Assembly (NCBI GenBank): GCA_022577435.1
Contig: JAKOON010000097.1
Span: forward strand, 764,623-828,622
DNA length: 64,000 bases
Source of the DNA: Embiotoca jacksoni
Lineage: Eukaryota; Chordata; Actinopteri; Embiotocidae
Direction: 5' to 3'
In this document: positions 22,701-39,545 of the stretch, piece after piece
Numbering within the stretch: the stretch's first letter is position 1
How the letters are laid out: each line of letters starts with the position of its first letter
The notes under the pieces: model-generated
Told to the model about the DNA's origin: nothing
Database searches by the model: none
What the model saw: the letters and a program-made list of their open reading frames with translations, nothing else
Program-made: the position numbers and the translations under genes

Positions 22701-25700
22701 ATGACTTTTTGATCATATTTTGGACGACATGCTATAGTCTGACTTTTTGATCATATTTTGGACGACATGCTATAGTATGACTTTTTTTTCATATTTTAGA
22801 CGACATGCCATAGTATGACTTTTTTTCATATTTTAGACGACATGCCATAGTATGACTTTTTGATCATATTTCGGACGACATGCTATACTATGACTTTTTG
22901 ATCATGTTTTAGACGACATGCGATAGTATGACTTTTTGATCATGTTTTAGACGACATGCTATTCTATGACTTTTTGGTCATGTTTTAGACGACATGCTAT
23001 AGTATGACTTTTTGATCATATTTCAGACGACATGCTATAGTATGACTTTTTTTCATATTTTAGACGACATGCTATAGTATGACTTTTTTTTTAAATATTT
23101 TAGACGACATGCTATAGTGTGACTTTTTGATCATATTTTAGACGACATGGTATAGTATGACTTTTTTTTATCATATTTCAGACGACATACTATAGTATGA
23201 CTTTTTGATCATATTTCAAACGACATGCTATAGTATGACTTTTTGATCATATTTGAAACGACATGCTATAGTATGACTTTTTGATCATATTTCAGACGAC
23301 ATGCTATAGTATGACTTTTTTTTCATATTTTAGATGTCATGCTATAGTATGACTTTTTCATATTTTAGACGACATGCTATAGTATGACTTTTTGATCATA
23401 TTTCAGACAACATGCTATAGTATGACTTTTTTTCATATTTTAGACGACATGCTATAGTATGACTTTTTGATCATATTTTAGACGACATGCTATAGTATGA
23501 CTTTTTGATCATATTTTGGACGACATGCTATAGTCTGACTTTTTGATCATATTTTGGACGACATGCTATAGTATGACTTTTTTTCATATTTTAGACGACA
23601 TGCCATAGTATGACTTTTTTTCATATTTTAGACGACATGCCATAGTATGACTTTTTGATCATATTTCGGACGACATGCTATAGTATGACTTTATGATCAT
23701 ATTTTAGACATGCTATAGTATGACTTTTTAATCATATTTCAGACGACATGCTATAGTATGACTTTTTGATCATATTTCAGACGACATGCTATAGTATGAC
23801 TTTTTAATCATATTTCAGACGACATGCTATAGTATGACTTTTTAATCATATTTCAGACGACATGCTATAGCATGACTTTTTGATCATATTTTGGACGACA
23901 TGCTATAGTATGACTTTTTGATCATATTTTGGACGACATGCTATAGTATGACTTTTTGATCATGTTTTAGACGACATGCTATACTATGACTTTTTGGTCA
24001 TGTTTTAGACGACATGCTATAGTATGACTTTTTGATCATATTTCAGACGACATGCTATAGTATGACTTTTTTTCATATTTTAGACGACATGCTATAGTAT
24101 GACTTTTTGATCATATTTTATACATGCTATAGTATGACTTTTTAATCATATTTCAGACGACATGCTATAGTATGACTTTTTGATCATATTTCGGACGACA
24201 TGCTATAGTATGACTTTATGATCATATTTTAGACATGCTATAGTATGACTTTTTTATCATATTTTAGACAACATGCTATAGTATGACTTTTTAATCATAT
24301 TTCAGACGACATGCTATAGTATGACTTTTTGATCATATTTCAGACGACATGCTATAGTATGACTTTTTGATCATATTTCGGACGACATGCTATAGTATGA
24401 CTTTATGATCATATTTTAGACATGCTATAGTATGACTTTTTAATCATATTTCAGACGACATGCTATAGTATGACTTTTTAATCATATTTCAGACGACATG
24501 CTATAGTATGACTTTTTGATCATATTTTGGACGACATGCTATAGTATGACTTTTTGATCATATTTTGGACGACATGCTATAGTATGACTTTTTGATCATA
24601 TTTTGGACGACATGCTATAGTATGACTTTTTGATCATATTTCAGACGACATGCTATAGTATGACTTTTTTTCATATTTTAGACGACATGCTATAGTATGA
24701 CTTTTTGATCATATTTCAGACGACATGCTATAGTATGACTTTTTGATCATATTTCAGACGACATGCTATAGTATGACTTTTTGATCATATTTTAGACGAC
24801 ATGCTATAGTATGACTTTTTGATCATATTTTGGACGACATGCTATAGTCTGACTTTTTGATCATATTTTAGACGACATGCTATAGTATGACTTTTTTTTA
24901 AATATTTTAGATGACATGCTATAGTATGAATTTTTGATCATATTTTAGACGACATGCTATAGTATGACTTTTTTTTTAATATTTTAGATGACATGCTATA
25001 GTATGACTTTTTGATCATATTTTAGACGACATGCTATAGTATGAATTTTTGATCATATTTGAGACGACATGCTATAGTATGACTTTTTGATCATATTTCA
25101 GACGACATGCTATAGTATGACTTTTTGATCATATTTCAGACGACATGCTATACTATGACTTTTTGATCATGTTTTAGACGACATGCGATAGTATGACTTT
25201 TTGATCATATTTCAGACGACATGCTATAGTATGACTTTTTTTCATATTTTAGACGACATGCTATAGTATGACTTTTTTTTTAAATATTTTAGACGACATG
25301 CTATAGTGTGACTTTTTGATCATATTTTAGACGACATGCTATAGTTTGACTTTTTGATCATTTTTTAGAGGACATGCTATAGTGTGACTTTTTGATCATA
25401 TTTTAGACGACATGCTATAGTATGACTTTTTGATCATATTTCAGACGACATGCTATAGTATGACTTTTTTTTCATATTTTAGATGTCATGCTATAGTATG
25501 ACTTTTTCATATTTTAGACGACATGCTATAGTATGACTTTTTGATCATATTTCAGACAACATGCTATAGTATGACTTTTTTTTCATATTTTAGACGACAT
25601 GCTATAGTATGACTTTTTGATCATATTTTGGACGACATGCTATAGTCTGACTTTTTGATCATATTTTGGACGACATGCTATAGTATGACTTTTTTTCATA

Positions 25701-28700
25701 TTTTAGACGACATGCCATAGTATGACTTTTTTTCATATTTTAGACGACATGCCATAGTATGACTTTTTGATCATATTTCGGACGACATGCTATAGTATGA
25801 CTTTATGATCATATTTTAGACATGCTATAGTATGACTTTTTAATCATATTTCAGACGACATGCTATAGTATGACTTTTTGATCATATTTCAGACGACATG
25901 CTATAGTATGACTTTTTAATCATATTTCAGACGACATGCTATAGTATGACTTTTTGATCATATTTTGGACGACATGCTATAGTATGACTTTTTGATCATA
26001 TTTTGGACGACATGCTATAGTATGACTTTTTGATCATGTTTTAGACGACATGCTATACTATGACTTTTTGGTCATGTTTTAGACGACATGCTATAGTATG
26101 ACTTTTTGATCATATTTCAGACGACATGCTATAGTATGACTTTTTTTTCATATTTTAGACGACATGCTATAGTATGACTTTTTGATCATATTTCAGACGA
26201 CATGCTATAGTATGACTTTTTGATCATATTTTAGACGACATGCTATACTATGACTTTTTGATCATGTTTTAGACGACATGCTATAGTATGACTGTTTGAT
26301 CATATTTCAGACGACATGCTATAGTATGACTTTTTTTCATATTTTAGACGACATGCTATAGTATGACTTTTTGATCATATTTTGGACAACATGCTATAGT
26401 ATGACTTTTTTTCATATTTTAGACGACATGCTATAGTATGACTTTTTGATCATATTTTATACATGCTATAGTATGACTTTTTAATCATATTTCAGACGAC
26501 ATGCTATAGTATGACTTTTTGATCATATTTCGGACGACATGCTATAGTATGACTTTATGATCATATTTTAGACATGCTATAGTATGACTTTTTGATCATA
26601 TTTCAGACGACATGATATAGTATGACTTTTTTATCATATTTTTAGACAACATGCTATAGTATGACTTTTTAATCATATTTCAGACGACATGCTATAGTAT
26701 GACTTTTTGATCATATTTCAGACGACATGCTATAGTATGACTTTTTGATCATATTTCGGACGACATGCTATAGTATGACTTTATGATCATATTTTAGACA
26801 TGCTATAGTATGACTTTTTAATCATATTTCAGACGACATGCTATAGTATGACTTTTTAATCATATTTCAGACGACATGCTATAGTATGACTTTTTGATCA
26901 TATTTTGGACGACATGCTATAGTATGACTTTTTGATCATATTTTGGACGACATGCTATAGTATGACTTTTTGATCATATTTTAGACGACATGCTATACTA
27001 TGACTTTTTGATCATGTTTTAGACGACATGCTATAGTATGACTTTTTGATCATATTTCAGACGACATGCTATAGTATGACTTTTTTTCATATTTTAGACG
27101 ACATGCTATAGTATGACTTTTTGATCATATTTCAGACGACATGCTATAGTATGACTTTTTGATCATATTTTAGACGACATGCTATACTATGACTTTTTGA
27201 TCATGTTTTAGACGACATGCTATAGTATGACTTTTTGATCATATTTCAGACGACATGCTATAGTATGACTTTTTGATCATATTTTATACATGCTATAGTA
27301 TGACTTTTTAATCATATTTCAGACGACATGCTATAGTATGACTTTTTGATCATATTTCGGACGACATGCTATAGTATGACTTTTTTATCATATTTTAGAC
27401 AACATGCTATAGTATGACTTTTTAATCATATTTCAGACGACATGCTATAGTATGACTTTTTGATCATATTTTGGACGACATGCTATAGTATGACTTTTTT
27501 TCATATTTTAGACGACATGCTATAGTATGACTTTTTGATCATATTTTAGACAACATGCTATAGTATGACTTTTTAATCATATTTCAGACGACATGCTATA
27601 GTATGACTTTTTGATCATATTTTAGACGACATGCTATAGTATGACTTTTTGATCATATTTTGGACGACATGCTATAGGTTGACTTTTTTATCATATTTCA
27701 GACAACATGCTATAGTATGACTTTTTGATCATATTTTAGACGACATGCTATACTATGACTTTTTGATCATATTTTGGACGACATGCTATAGTCTGACTTT
27801 TTGATCATATTTTGGACGACATGCTATAGTATGACTTTTTTTCATATTTTAGACGACATGCTATAGTATGACTTTTTTTCATATTTTAGACGACATGCTA
27901 TAGTATGACTTTTTGATCATATTTTATACATGCTATAGTATGACTTTTTAATCATATTTCAGACGACATGCTATAGTATGTCTTTTTGATCATATTTCGG
28001 ACGACATGCTATAGTATGACTTTTTTATCATATTTTAGACAACATGCTATAGTATGACTTTTTAATCATATTTCAGACGACATGCTATAGTATGACTTTT
28101 TGATCATATTTTGGACGACATGCTATAGTATGACTTTTTTTCATATTTTAGACGACATGCTATAGTATGACTTTTTTATCATATTTCAGACAACATGCTA
28201 TAGTATGACTTTTTGATCATATTTTAGACGACATGCTATACTATGACTTTTTGATCATATTTTGGACGACATGCTATAGTCTGACTTTTTGATCATATTT
28301 TGGACGACATGCTATAGTATGACTTTTTTTCATATTTTAGACGACATGCTATAGTATGACTTTTTTTCATATTTTAGACGACATGCTATAGTATGACTTT
28401 TTGATCATATTTTGGACGACATGCTATAGTCTGACTTTTTGATCATATTTTTGGACGACATGCTATAGTATGACTTTTTTTCATATTTTGGACGACATGC
28501 TATAGTATGACTTTTTGATCATATTTTGGACGACATGCTATAGTATGACTTTTTGATCATATTTTAGACGACATGCTATACTATGACTTTTTGATCATGT
28601 TTTAGACGACATGCTATAGTATGACTGTTTGATCATATTTCAGACGACATGCTATAGTATGACTTTTTTTTCATATTTTAGACGACATGCTATAGTATGA

Positions 28701-31700
28701 CTTTTTGATCATATTTTGGACGACATGCTATAGTATGACTTTTTTTCATATTTTAGACGACATGCTATAGTATGACTTTTTGATCATATTTTATACATGC
28801 TATAGTATGACTTTTTAATCATATTTCAGACGACATGCTATAGTATGACTTTTTGATCATATTTCGGACGACATGCTATAGTATGACTTTATGATCATAT
28901 TTTAGACATGCTATAGTATGACTTTTTGATCATATTTCAGACGACATGATATAGTATGACTTTTTTATCATATTTTAGACAACATGCTATAGTATGACTT
29001 TTTAATCATATTTCAGACGACATGCTATAGTATGACTTTTTGATCATATTTCAGACGACATGCTATAGTATGACTTTTTGATCATATTTCGGACGACATG
29101 CTATAGTATGACTTTATGATCATATTTTAGACGACATGCTATAGTATGACTTTTTGATCATATTTCAGACGACATGCTATAGTATGACTTTTTGATCATA
29201 TTTCAGACGACATGCTATAGTATGACTTTTTAATCATATTTCAGACGACATGCTATAGTATGACTTTTTGATCATATTTCAGACGACATGCTATAGTATG
29301 ACTTTTTAATCATATTTCAGACGACATGCTATAGTATGACTTTTTGATCATATTTTGGACGACATGCTATAGTATGACTTTTTGATCATATTTTGGACGA
29401 CATGCTATAGTATGACTTTTTGATCATATTTTAGACGACATGCTATACTATGACTTTTTGATCATGTTTTAGACGACATGCTATAGTATGACTTTTTTTC
29501 ATATTTTAGACGACATGCTATAGTATGACTTTTTGATCATATTTCAGACGACATGCTATAGTATGACTTTATGATCATATTTCAGACGACATGCTATACT
29601 ATGACTTTTTGATCATGTTTTAGACGACATGCTATAGTATGACTTTTTTTCATATTTTAGACGACATGCTATAGTATGACTTTTTGATCATATTTCAGAC
29701 GACATGCTATAGTATGACTTTTTGATCATATTTCAGACGACATGCTATAGTATGACTTTTTTTCATATTTTAGACGACATGCTATAGTATGACTTTTTGA
29801 TCATATTTCAGACGACATGCTATAGTATGACTTTATGATCATATTTCAGACGACATGCTATAGTATGACTTTTTGATCATATTTCGGACGACATGCTATA
29901 GTATGACTTTATGATCATATTTTAGACATGCTATAGTATGACTTTTTGATCATATTTCAGACGACATGCTATAGTATGACTTTTTTATCATATTTTAGAC
30001 AACATGCTATAGTATGACTTTTTAATCATATTTCAGACGACATGCTATAGTATGACTTTTTGATCATATTTTGGACGACATGCTATAGTATGACTTTTTT
30101 TCATATTTTAGACGACATGCTATAGTATGACTTTTTGATCATATTTCAGACAACATGCTATAGTATGACTTTTTGATCATATTTTAGACGACATGCTATA
30201 CTATGACTTTTTGATCATATTTTGGACGACATGCTATAGTCTGACTTTTTGATCATATTTTGGACGACATGCTATAGTATGACTTTTTTTCATATTTTAG
30301 ACGACATGCTATAGTATGACTTTTTTTCATATTTTAGACGACATGCTATAGTATGACTTTTTTTCATATTTTAGACGACATGCTATAGTATGACTTTTTA
30401 TCATATTTTAGACGACATGCTATAGTCTGACTTTTTGATCATATTTTTGGACGACATGCTATACTATGACTTTTTTTCATATTTTGGACGACATGCTATA
30501 GTATGACTTTTTGATCATATTTTGGACGACATGCTATAGTATGACTTTTTTTCATATTTTAGACGACATGCTATAGTATGACTTTTTGATCATATTTTAT
30601 ACATGCTATAGTATGACTTTTTAATCATATTTCAGACGACATGCTATAGTATGACTTTTTGATCATATTTCGGACGACATGCTATAGTATGACTTTATGA
30701 TCATATTTTAGACATGCTATAGTATGACTTTTTGATCATATTTCAGACGACATGATATAGTATGACTTTTTTATCATATTTTAGACAACATGCTATAGTA
30801 TGACTTTTTAATCATATTTCAGACGACATGCTATAGTATGACTTTTTGATCATATTTCAGACGACATGCTATAGTATGACTTTTTGATCATATTTCGGAC
30901 GACATGCTATAGTATGACTTTATGATCATATTTTAGACATGCTATAGTATGACTTTTTAATCATATTTCAGACGACATGCTATAGTATGACTTTTTGATC
31001 ATATTTCAGACGACATGCTATAGTATGACTTTTTGATCATATTTTATACATGCTATAGTATGACTTTTTAATCATATTTCAGACGACATGCTATAGTATG
31101 ACTTTTTGATCATATTTTGGACGACATGCTATAGTATGACTTTATGATCGTATTTTAGACATGCTATAGTATGACTTTTTGATCATATTTCAGACGACAT
31201 GCTATAGTATGACTTTTTTATCATATTTTAGACAACATGCTATAGTATGACTTTTTAATCATATTTCAGACGACATGCTATAGTATGACTTTTTGATCAT
31301 ATTTTGGACGACATGCTATAGTATGACTTTTTTTCATATTTTAGACGACATGCTATAGTATGACTTTTTGATCATATTTTAGACGACATGCTATACTATG
31401 ACTTTTTGATCATATTTTGGACGACATGCTATAGTCTGACTTTTTGATCATATTTTGGACGACATGCTATAGTATGACTTTTTTTCATATTTTAGACGAC
31501 ATGCTATAGTATGACTTTTTTTCATATTTTAGACGACATGCTATAGTATGACTTTTTATCATATTTTGGACGACATGCTATAGTCTGACTTTTTGATCAT
31601 ATTTTTGGACGACATGCTATAGTATGACTTTTTTTCATATTTTGGACGACATGCTATAGTATGACTTTTTGATCATATTTTGGACGACATGCTATAGTAT

Positions 31701-34099
31701 GACTTTTTGATCATATTTTAGACGACATGCTATACTATGACTTTTTGATCATATTTTTGGACGACATGCTATAGTATGACTTTTTTTCATATTTTAGACG
31801 ACATGCTATAGCATGACTTTTTGATCATATTTTGGACGACATGCTATAGTATGACTTTTTTTCATATTTTAGACGACATGCTATAGTATGACTTTTTGAT
31901 CATATTTTATACATGCTATACTATGACTTTTTGATCATATTTCAGACGACATGCTATAGTATGACTTTTTGATCATATTTTGGACGACATGCTATAGTAT
32001 GACTTTTTTTCATATTTTAGACGACATGCTATAGTATGACTTTTTTTCATATTTTAGACGACATGCTATAGTATGACTTTTTGATCATATTTTGGACGAC
32101 ATGCTATAGTCTGACTTTTTGATCATATTTTTGGACGACATGCTATAGTATGACTTTTTTTCATATTTTAGACGACATGCTATAGTATGACTTTTTGATC
32201 ATATTTTGGACGACATGCTATAGTATGACTTTTTGATCATATTTTGGACGACATGCTATAGTATGACTTTTTGATCATATTTCAGACGACATGCTATAGT
32301 ATGACTTTTTTTCATATTTTAGACGACATGCTATAGTATGACTTTTTGATCATATTTTGGACGACATGCTATAGTCTGACTTTTTGATCATATTTTGGAC
32401 GACATGCTATAGTATGACTTTTTTTCATATTTTAGACGACATGCTATAGTATGACTTTTTGATCATATTTTATACATGCTATACTATGACTTTTTGATCA
32501 TATTTTATACATGCTATACTATGACTTTTTGATCATATTTTTTGGACGACATGCTATAGTATGACTTTTTTTTCATATTTTAGACGACATGCTATAGTAT
32601 GACTTTTTGATCATATTTTATACATGCTATACTATGACTTTTTGATCATATTTCAGACGACATGCTATAGTATGACTTTTTGATCATATTTTGGACGACA
32701 TGCTATAGTATGACTTTTTTTCATATTTTAGACGACATGCTATAGTATGACTTTTTTTCATATTTTAGACGACATGCTATAGTATGACTTTTTGATCATA
32801 TTTTGGACGACATGCTATAGTCTGACTTTTTGATCATATTTTTGGACGACATGCTATAGTATGACTTTTTTTCATATTTTAGACGACATGCTATAGTATG
32901 ACTTTTTGATCATATTTTGGACGACATGCTATAGTATGACTTTTTGATCATATTTTGGACGACATGCTATAGTATGACTTTTTGATCATATTTCAGACGA
33001 CATGCTATAGTATGACTTTTTTTCATATTTTAGACGACATGCTATAGTATGACTTTTTGATCATATTTTGGACGACATGCTATAGTCTGACTTTTTGATC
33101 ATATTTTGGACGACATGCTATAGTATGACTTTTTTTCATATTTTAGACGACATGCCATAGTATGACTTTTTGATCATATTTCAGACGACATGCTATAGTA
33201 TGACTTTTTGATCATATTTTGGACGACATGCTATAGTATGACTTTTTGATCATATTTTAGACGACATGCTATAGTATGACTTTTTGATCATATTTGAGAC
33301 GACATGCTATAGTATGACTTTTTGATCATATTTCAGACGACATGCTATAGTATGACTTTTTGATCATATTTCAGACGACATGCTATAGTATGACTTTTTG
33401 ATCATATTTCAGACGACAATATAGAGTATGACTTTTTTTCATATTTTAGACGACATGCTATAGTATGACTTTTTTTTTAAATATTTTAGACGACATGCTA
33501 TAGTGTGACTTTTTGATCATATTTTAGACGACATGCTATAGTTTGACTTTTTGATCATTTTTTAGAGGACATGCTATAGTGTGACTTTTTGATCATATTT
33601 TAGACGACATGGTATAGTATGACTTTTTTTTATCATATTTCAGACGACATACTATAGTATGACTTTTTGATCATATTTCAAACGACATGCTATAGTATGA
33701 CTTTTTGATCATATTTGAAACGACATGCTATAGTATGACTTTTTGATCATATTTCAGACGACATGCTATAGTATGACTTTTTTTTCATATTTTAGATGTC
33801 ATGCTATAGTATGACTTTTTCATATTTTAGACGACATGCTATAGTATGACTTTTTGATCATATTTCAGACAACATGCTATAGTATGACTTTTTTTCATAT
33901 TTTAGACGACATGCTATAGTATGACTTTTTGATCATATTTTAGACGACATGCTATAGTATGACTTTTTGATCATATTTTGGACGACATGCTATAGTCTGA
34001 CTTTTTGATCATATTTTGGACGACATGCTATAGTATGACTTTTTTTCATATTTTAGACGACATGCCATAGTATGACTTTTTTTCATATTTTAGACGACA

Positions 34100-35470
34100 T
34101 GCCATAGTATGACTTTTTAATCATATTTCAGACGACATGCTATAGTATGACTTTTTGATCATATTTCAGACGACATGCTATAGTATGACTTTTTAATCAT
34201 ATTTCAGACGACATGCTATAGTATGACTTTTTGATCATATTTTGGACGACATGCTATAGTATGACTTTTTGATCATGTTTTAGACGACATGCTATTCTAT
34301 GACTTTTTGGTCATGTTTTAGACGACATGCTATAGTATGACTTTTTGATCATGTTTTAGACGACATGCTATTCTATGACTTTTTGATCATATTTCAGACG
34401 ACATGCTATAGTATGACTTTTTTTCATATTTTAGACGACATGCTATAGTATGACTTTTTGATCATATTTCAGACGACATGCTATAGTATGACTTTTTGAT
34501 CATATTTTAGACGACATGCTATACTATGACTTTTTGATCATGTTTTAGACGACATGCTATAGTATGACTGTTTGATCATATTTCAGACGACATGCTATAG
34601 TATGACTTTTTTTCATATTTTAGACGACATGCTATAGTATGACTTTTTGATCATATTTCAGACGACATGCTATAGTATGACTTTTTCATATTTTAGACGA
34701 CATGCTATAGTATGACTTTTTGATCATATTTCAGACAACATGCTATAGTATGACTTTTTTTCATATTTTAGACGACATGCTATAGTATGACTTTTTGATC
34801 ATATTTTAGACGACATGCTATAGTATGACTTTTTGATCATATTTTGGACGACATGCTATAGTCTGACTTTTTGATCATATTTTGGACGACATGCTATAGT
34901 ATGACTTTTTTTCATATTTTAGACGACATGCCATAGTATGACTTTTTTTCATATTTTAGACGACATGCCATAGTATGACTTTTTAATCATATTTCAGACG
35001 ACATGCTATAGTATGACTTTTTGATCATATTTCAGACGACATGCTATAGTATGACTTTTTAATCATATTTCAGACGACATGCTATAGTATGACTTTTTGA
35101 TCATATTTTGGACGACATGCTATAGTATGACTTTTTGATCATGTTTTAGACGACATGCTATTCTATGACTTTTTGGTCATGTTTTAGACGACATGCTATA
35201 GTATGACTTTTTGATCATGTTTTAGACGACATGCTATTCTATGACTTTTTGATCATATTTCAGACGACATGCTATAGTATGACTTTTTTTCATATTTTAG
35301 ACGACATGCTATAGTATGACTTTTTGATCATATTTCAGACGACATGCTATAGTATGACTTTTTGATCATATTTTAGACGACATGCTATACTATGACTTTT
35401 TGATCATGTTTTTAGACGACATGCTATAGTATGACTGTTTGATCATATTTCAGACGACATGCTATAGTAT
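34100..35470 (+). repeat. About 866-bp direct duplication in unit A
   Basis: A GCTATTCTAT monomer variant occurs at 34291 and 34367 and again at 35157, 866 bp after the first, with matching neighbours (TTTTTGGTCATG monomers, ACTGTTTGATC). Unit B seems to lack one copy, since the A-to-B offset drops by 832 bp across this stretch. Confidence 0.7.
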
Positions 35471-38180
35471 GACTTTTTTTCATATTTTAGACGACATGCT
35501 ATAGTATGACTTTTTGATCATATTTCAGACGACATGCTATAGTATGACTTTTTGATCATATTTTAGACGACATGCTATACTATGACTTTTTGATCATGTT
35601 TTAGACGACATGCTATAGTATGACTGTTTGATCATATTTCAGACGACATGCTATAGTATGACTGTTTGATCATATTTCAGACGACATGCTATAGTATGAC
35701 TTTTTGATCATATTTTGGACGACATGCTATAGTATGACTTTTTTTCATATTTTAGACGACATGCTATAGTATGACTTTTTGATCATATTTTATACATGCT
35801 ATAGTATGACTTTTTAATCATATTTCAGACGACATGCTATAGTATGACTTTTTGATCATATTTCGGACGACATGCTATAGTATGACTTTATGATCATATT
35901 TTAGACATGCTATAGTATGACTTTTTAATCATATTTCAGACGACATGCTATAGTATGACTTTTTGATCATATTTCGGACGACATGCTATAGTATGACTTT
36001 ATGATCATATTTTAGACATGCTATAGTATGACTTTTTGATCATATTTCAGACGACATGATATAGTATGACTTTTTTATCATATTTTAGACAACATGCTAT
36101 AGTATGACTTTTTAATCATATTTCAGACGACATGCTATAGTATGACTTTTTGATCATATTTCAGACGACATGCTATAGTATGACTTTTTGATCATATTTC
36201 GGACGACATGCTATAGTATGACTTTATGATCATATTTTAGACATGCTATAGTATGACTTTTTGATCATATTTCAGACGACATGATATAGTATGACTTTTT
36301 TATCATATTTTAGACAACATGCTATAGTATGACTTTTTAATCATATTTCAGACGACATGCTATAGTATGACTTTTTGATCATATTTTAGACAACATGCTA
36401 TAGTATGACTTTTTAATCATATTTCAGACGACATGCTATAGTATGACTTTTTAATCATATTTCAGACGACATGCTATAGTATGACTTTTTGATCATATTT
36501 CAGACGACATGCTATAGTATGACTTTTTGATCATATTTCGGACAACATGCTATAGTATGACTTTATGATCATATTTTAGACATGCTATAGTATGACTTTT
36601 TAATCATATTTCAGACGACATGCTATAGTATGACTTTTTGATCATATTTCAGACGACATGCTATAGTATGACTTTTTAATCATATTTCAGACGACATGCT
36701 ATAGTATGACTTTTTGATCATATTTTGGACGACATGCTATAGTATGACTTTTTGATCATATTTTGGACGACATGCTATAGTATGACTTTTTGATCATATT
36801 TTAGACGACATGCTATACTATGACTTTTTGATCATGTTTTAGATGACATGCTATAGTATGACTTTTTGATCATATTTCAGACGACATGCTATAGTATGAC
36901 TTTTTTTCATATTTTAGACGACATGCTATAGTATGACTTTTTGATCATATTTCAGACGACATGCTATAGTATGACTTTTTGATCATATTTTAGACGACAT
37001 GCTATACTATGACTTTTTCATCATGTTTTAGACGACATGCTATAGTATGACTTTTTGATCATATTTCAGACGACATGCTATAGTATGACTTTTTTTCATA
37101 TTTTAGACGACATGCTATAGTATGACTTTTTGATCATATTTTATACATGCTATAGTATGACTTTTTAATCATATTTCAGACGACATGCTATAGTATGACT
37201 TTTTGATCATATTTCGGACGACATGCTATAGTATGACTTTATGATCATATTTTAGACATGCTATAGTATGACTTTTTGATCATATTTCAGACGACATGCT
37301 ATAGTATGACTTTTTTATCATATTTTAGACAACATGCTATAGTATGACTTTTTAATCATATTTCAGACGACATGCTATAGTATGACTTTTTGATCATATT
37401 TTGGACGACATGCTATAGTATGACTTTTTTTCATATTTTTAGACGACATGCTATAGTATGACTTTTTGATCATATTTCAGACAACATGCTATAGTATGAC
37501 TTTTTGATCATATTTTAGACGACATGCTATACTATGACTTTTTGATCATATTTTGGACGACATGCTATAGTCTGACTTTTTGATCATATTTTGGACGACA
37601 TGCTATAGTATGACTTTTTTTCATATTTTAGACGACATGCTATAGTATGACTTTTTTTCATATTTTAGACGACATGCTATAGTGTGACTTTTTATCATAT
37701 TTTGGACGACATGCTATAGTCTGACTTTTTGATCATATTTTTGGACGACATGCTATAGTATGACTTTTTTTCATATTTTGGACGACATGCTATAGTATGA
37801 CTTTTTGATCATATTTTGGACGACATGCTATAGTATGACTTTTTGATCATATTTTAGACGACATGCTATACTATGACTTTTTGATCATGTTTTAGACGAC
37901 ATGCTATAGTATGACTTTTTGATCATATTTCAGACGACATGCTATAGTATGACTTTTTTTCATATTTTAGACGACATGCTATAGTATGACTTTTTGATCA
38001 TATTTCAGACGACATGCTATAGTATGACTTTTTGATCATATTTTAGACGACATGCTATACTATGACTTTTTGATGATGTTTTAGACGACATGCTATAGTA
38101 TGACTTTTTGATCATATTTCAGAAGACATGCTATAGTATGACTTTTTTTCATATTTTAGACGACATGCTATAGTATGACT

Positions 38181-39020
38181 TTTTTTTTAAATATTTTAGA
38201 CGACATGCTATAGTGTGACTTTTTGATCATATTTTAGACGACATGCTATAGTTTGACTTTTTTTATCATATTTCAGACGACATACTATAGTATGACTTTT
38301 TGATCATATTTCAAACGACATGCTATAGTATGACTTTTTGATCATATTTGAAACGACATGCTATAGTATGACTTTTTGATCATATTTCAGACGACATGCT
38401 ATAGTATGACTTTTTTTCATGTTTTAGATGTCATGCTATAGTATGACTTTTTGATCATATTTCAGACAACATGCTATAGTATGACTTTTTGATCATATTT
38501 CAGACAACATGCTATAGTGTGACTTTTTGATCATATTTTAGACGACATGCTATAGTTTGACTTTTTGATCATTTTTTAGAGGACATGCTATAGTATGACT
38601 TTTTTTTTAAATATTTTAGACGACATGCTATAGTGTGACTTTTTGATCATATTTTAGACGACATGCTATAGTTTGACTTTTTTTATCATATTTCAGACGA
38701 CATACTATAGTATGACTTTTTGATCATATTTCAAACGACATGCTATAGTATGACTTTTTGATCATATTTGAAACGACATGCTATAGTATGACTTTTTGAT
38801 CATATTTCAGACGACATGCTATAGTATGACTTTTTTTCATGTTTTAGATGTCATGCTATAGTATGACTTTTTGATCATATTTCAGACAACATGCTATAGT
38901 ATGACTTTTTGATCATATTTCAGACAACATGCTATAGTATGACTTTATGATCATATTTTAGACATGCTATAGTATGACTTTTTAATCATATTTCAGACGA
39001 CATGCTATAGTATGACTTTT
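38181..39020 (+). repeat. 420-bp (11-monomer) direct duplication, copy in unit A
   Basis: The block starting with a T8AAATATTTTAG monomer at 38181 recurs at 38601 with the same order of variants (GTGTGAC, GTTTGAC, CATACTATAG, CAAACGAC, GAAACGAC, AGATGTCATG). The same pair is seen in unit B at about 59046 and 59466. Confidence 0.8.
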
Positions 39021-39545
39021 TGATCATATTTCAGACGACATGCTATAGTATGACTTTTTAATCATATTTCAGACGACATGCTATAGTATGACTTTTTGAT
39101 CATATTTCAGACAACATGCTATAGTATGACTTTTTGATCATATTTCAGACAACATGCTATAGTATGACTTTTTGATCATATTTCAGACGACATGCTATAG
39201 TATGACTTTTTGATCATATTTCGGACGACATGCTATAGTATGACTTTATGATCATATTTTAGACATGCTATAGTATGACTTTTTAATCATAGTTCAGACG
39301 ACATGCTATAGTATGACTTTTTGATCATATTTCAGACGACATGCTATAGTATGACTTTTTAATCATATTTCAGACGACATGCTATAGTATGACTTTTTGA
39401 TCATATTTTGGTCGACATGCTATAGTATGACTTTTTGATCATATTTTGGAAGACATGCTATAGTATGACTTTTTGATCATATTTTAGACGACATGCTATA
39501 CTATGACTTTTTGATCATGTTTTAGACGACATGCTATAGTATGAC

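Larger units (their letters stand above)
14216..39545 (+). repeat. Satellite long-range unit A (about 25.3 kb)
   Basis: The order of variant monomers in this stretch recurs in the following unit. Matched single-copy-like variants include GCTTTAG at 14729 and 40060, GACGACG at 15714 and 41121, GCGATAGTGTG at 16936 and 42344, and GACAATATAGAG at 33415 and 55112. Unit A contains four copies of a GATTATA-marked block (17934, 19221, 20360, 21647) where unit B has one (43340). Confidence 0.8.
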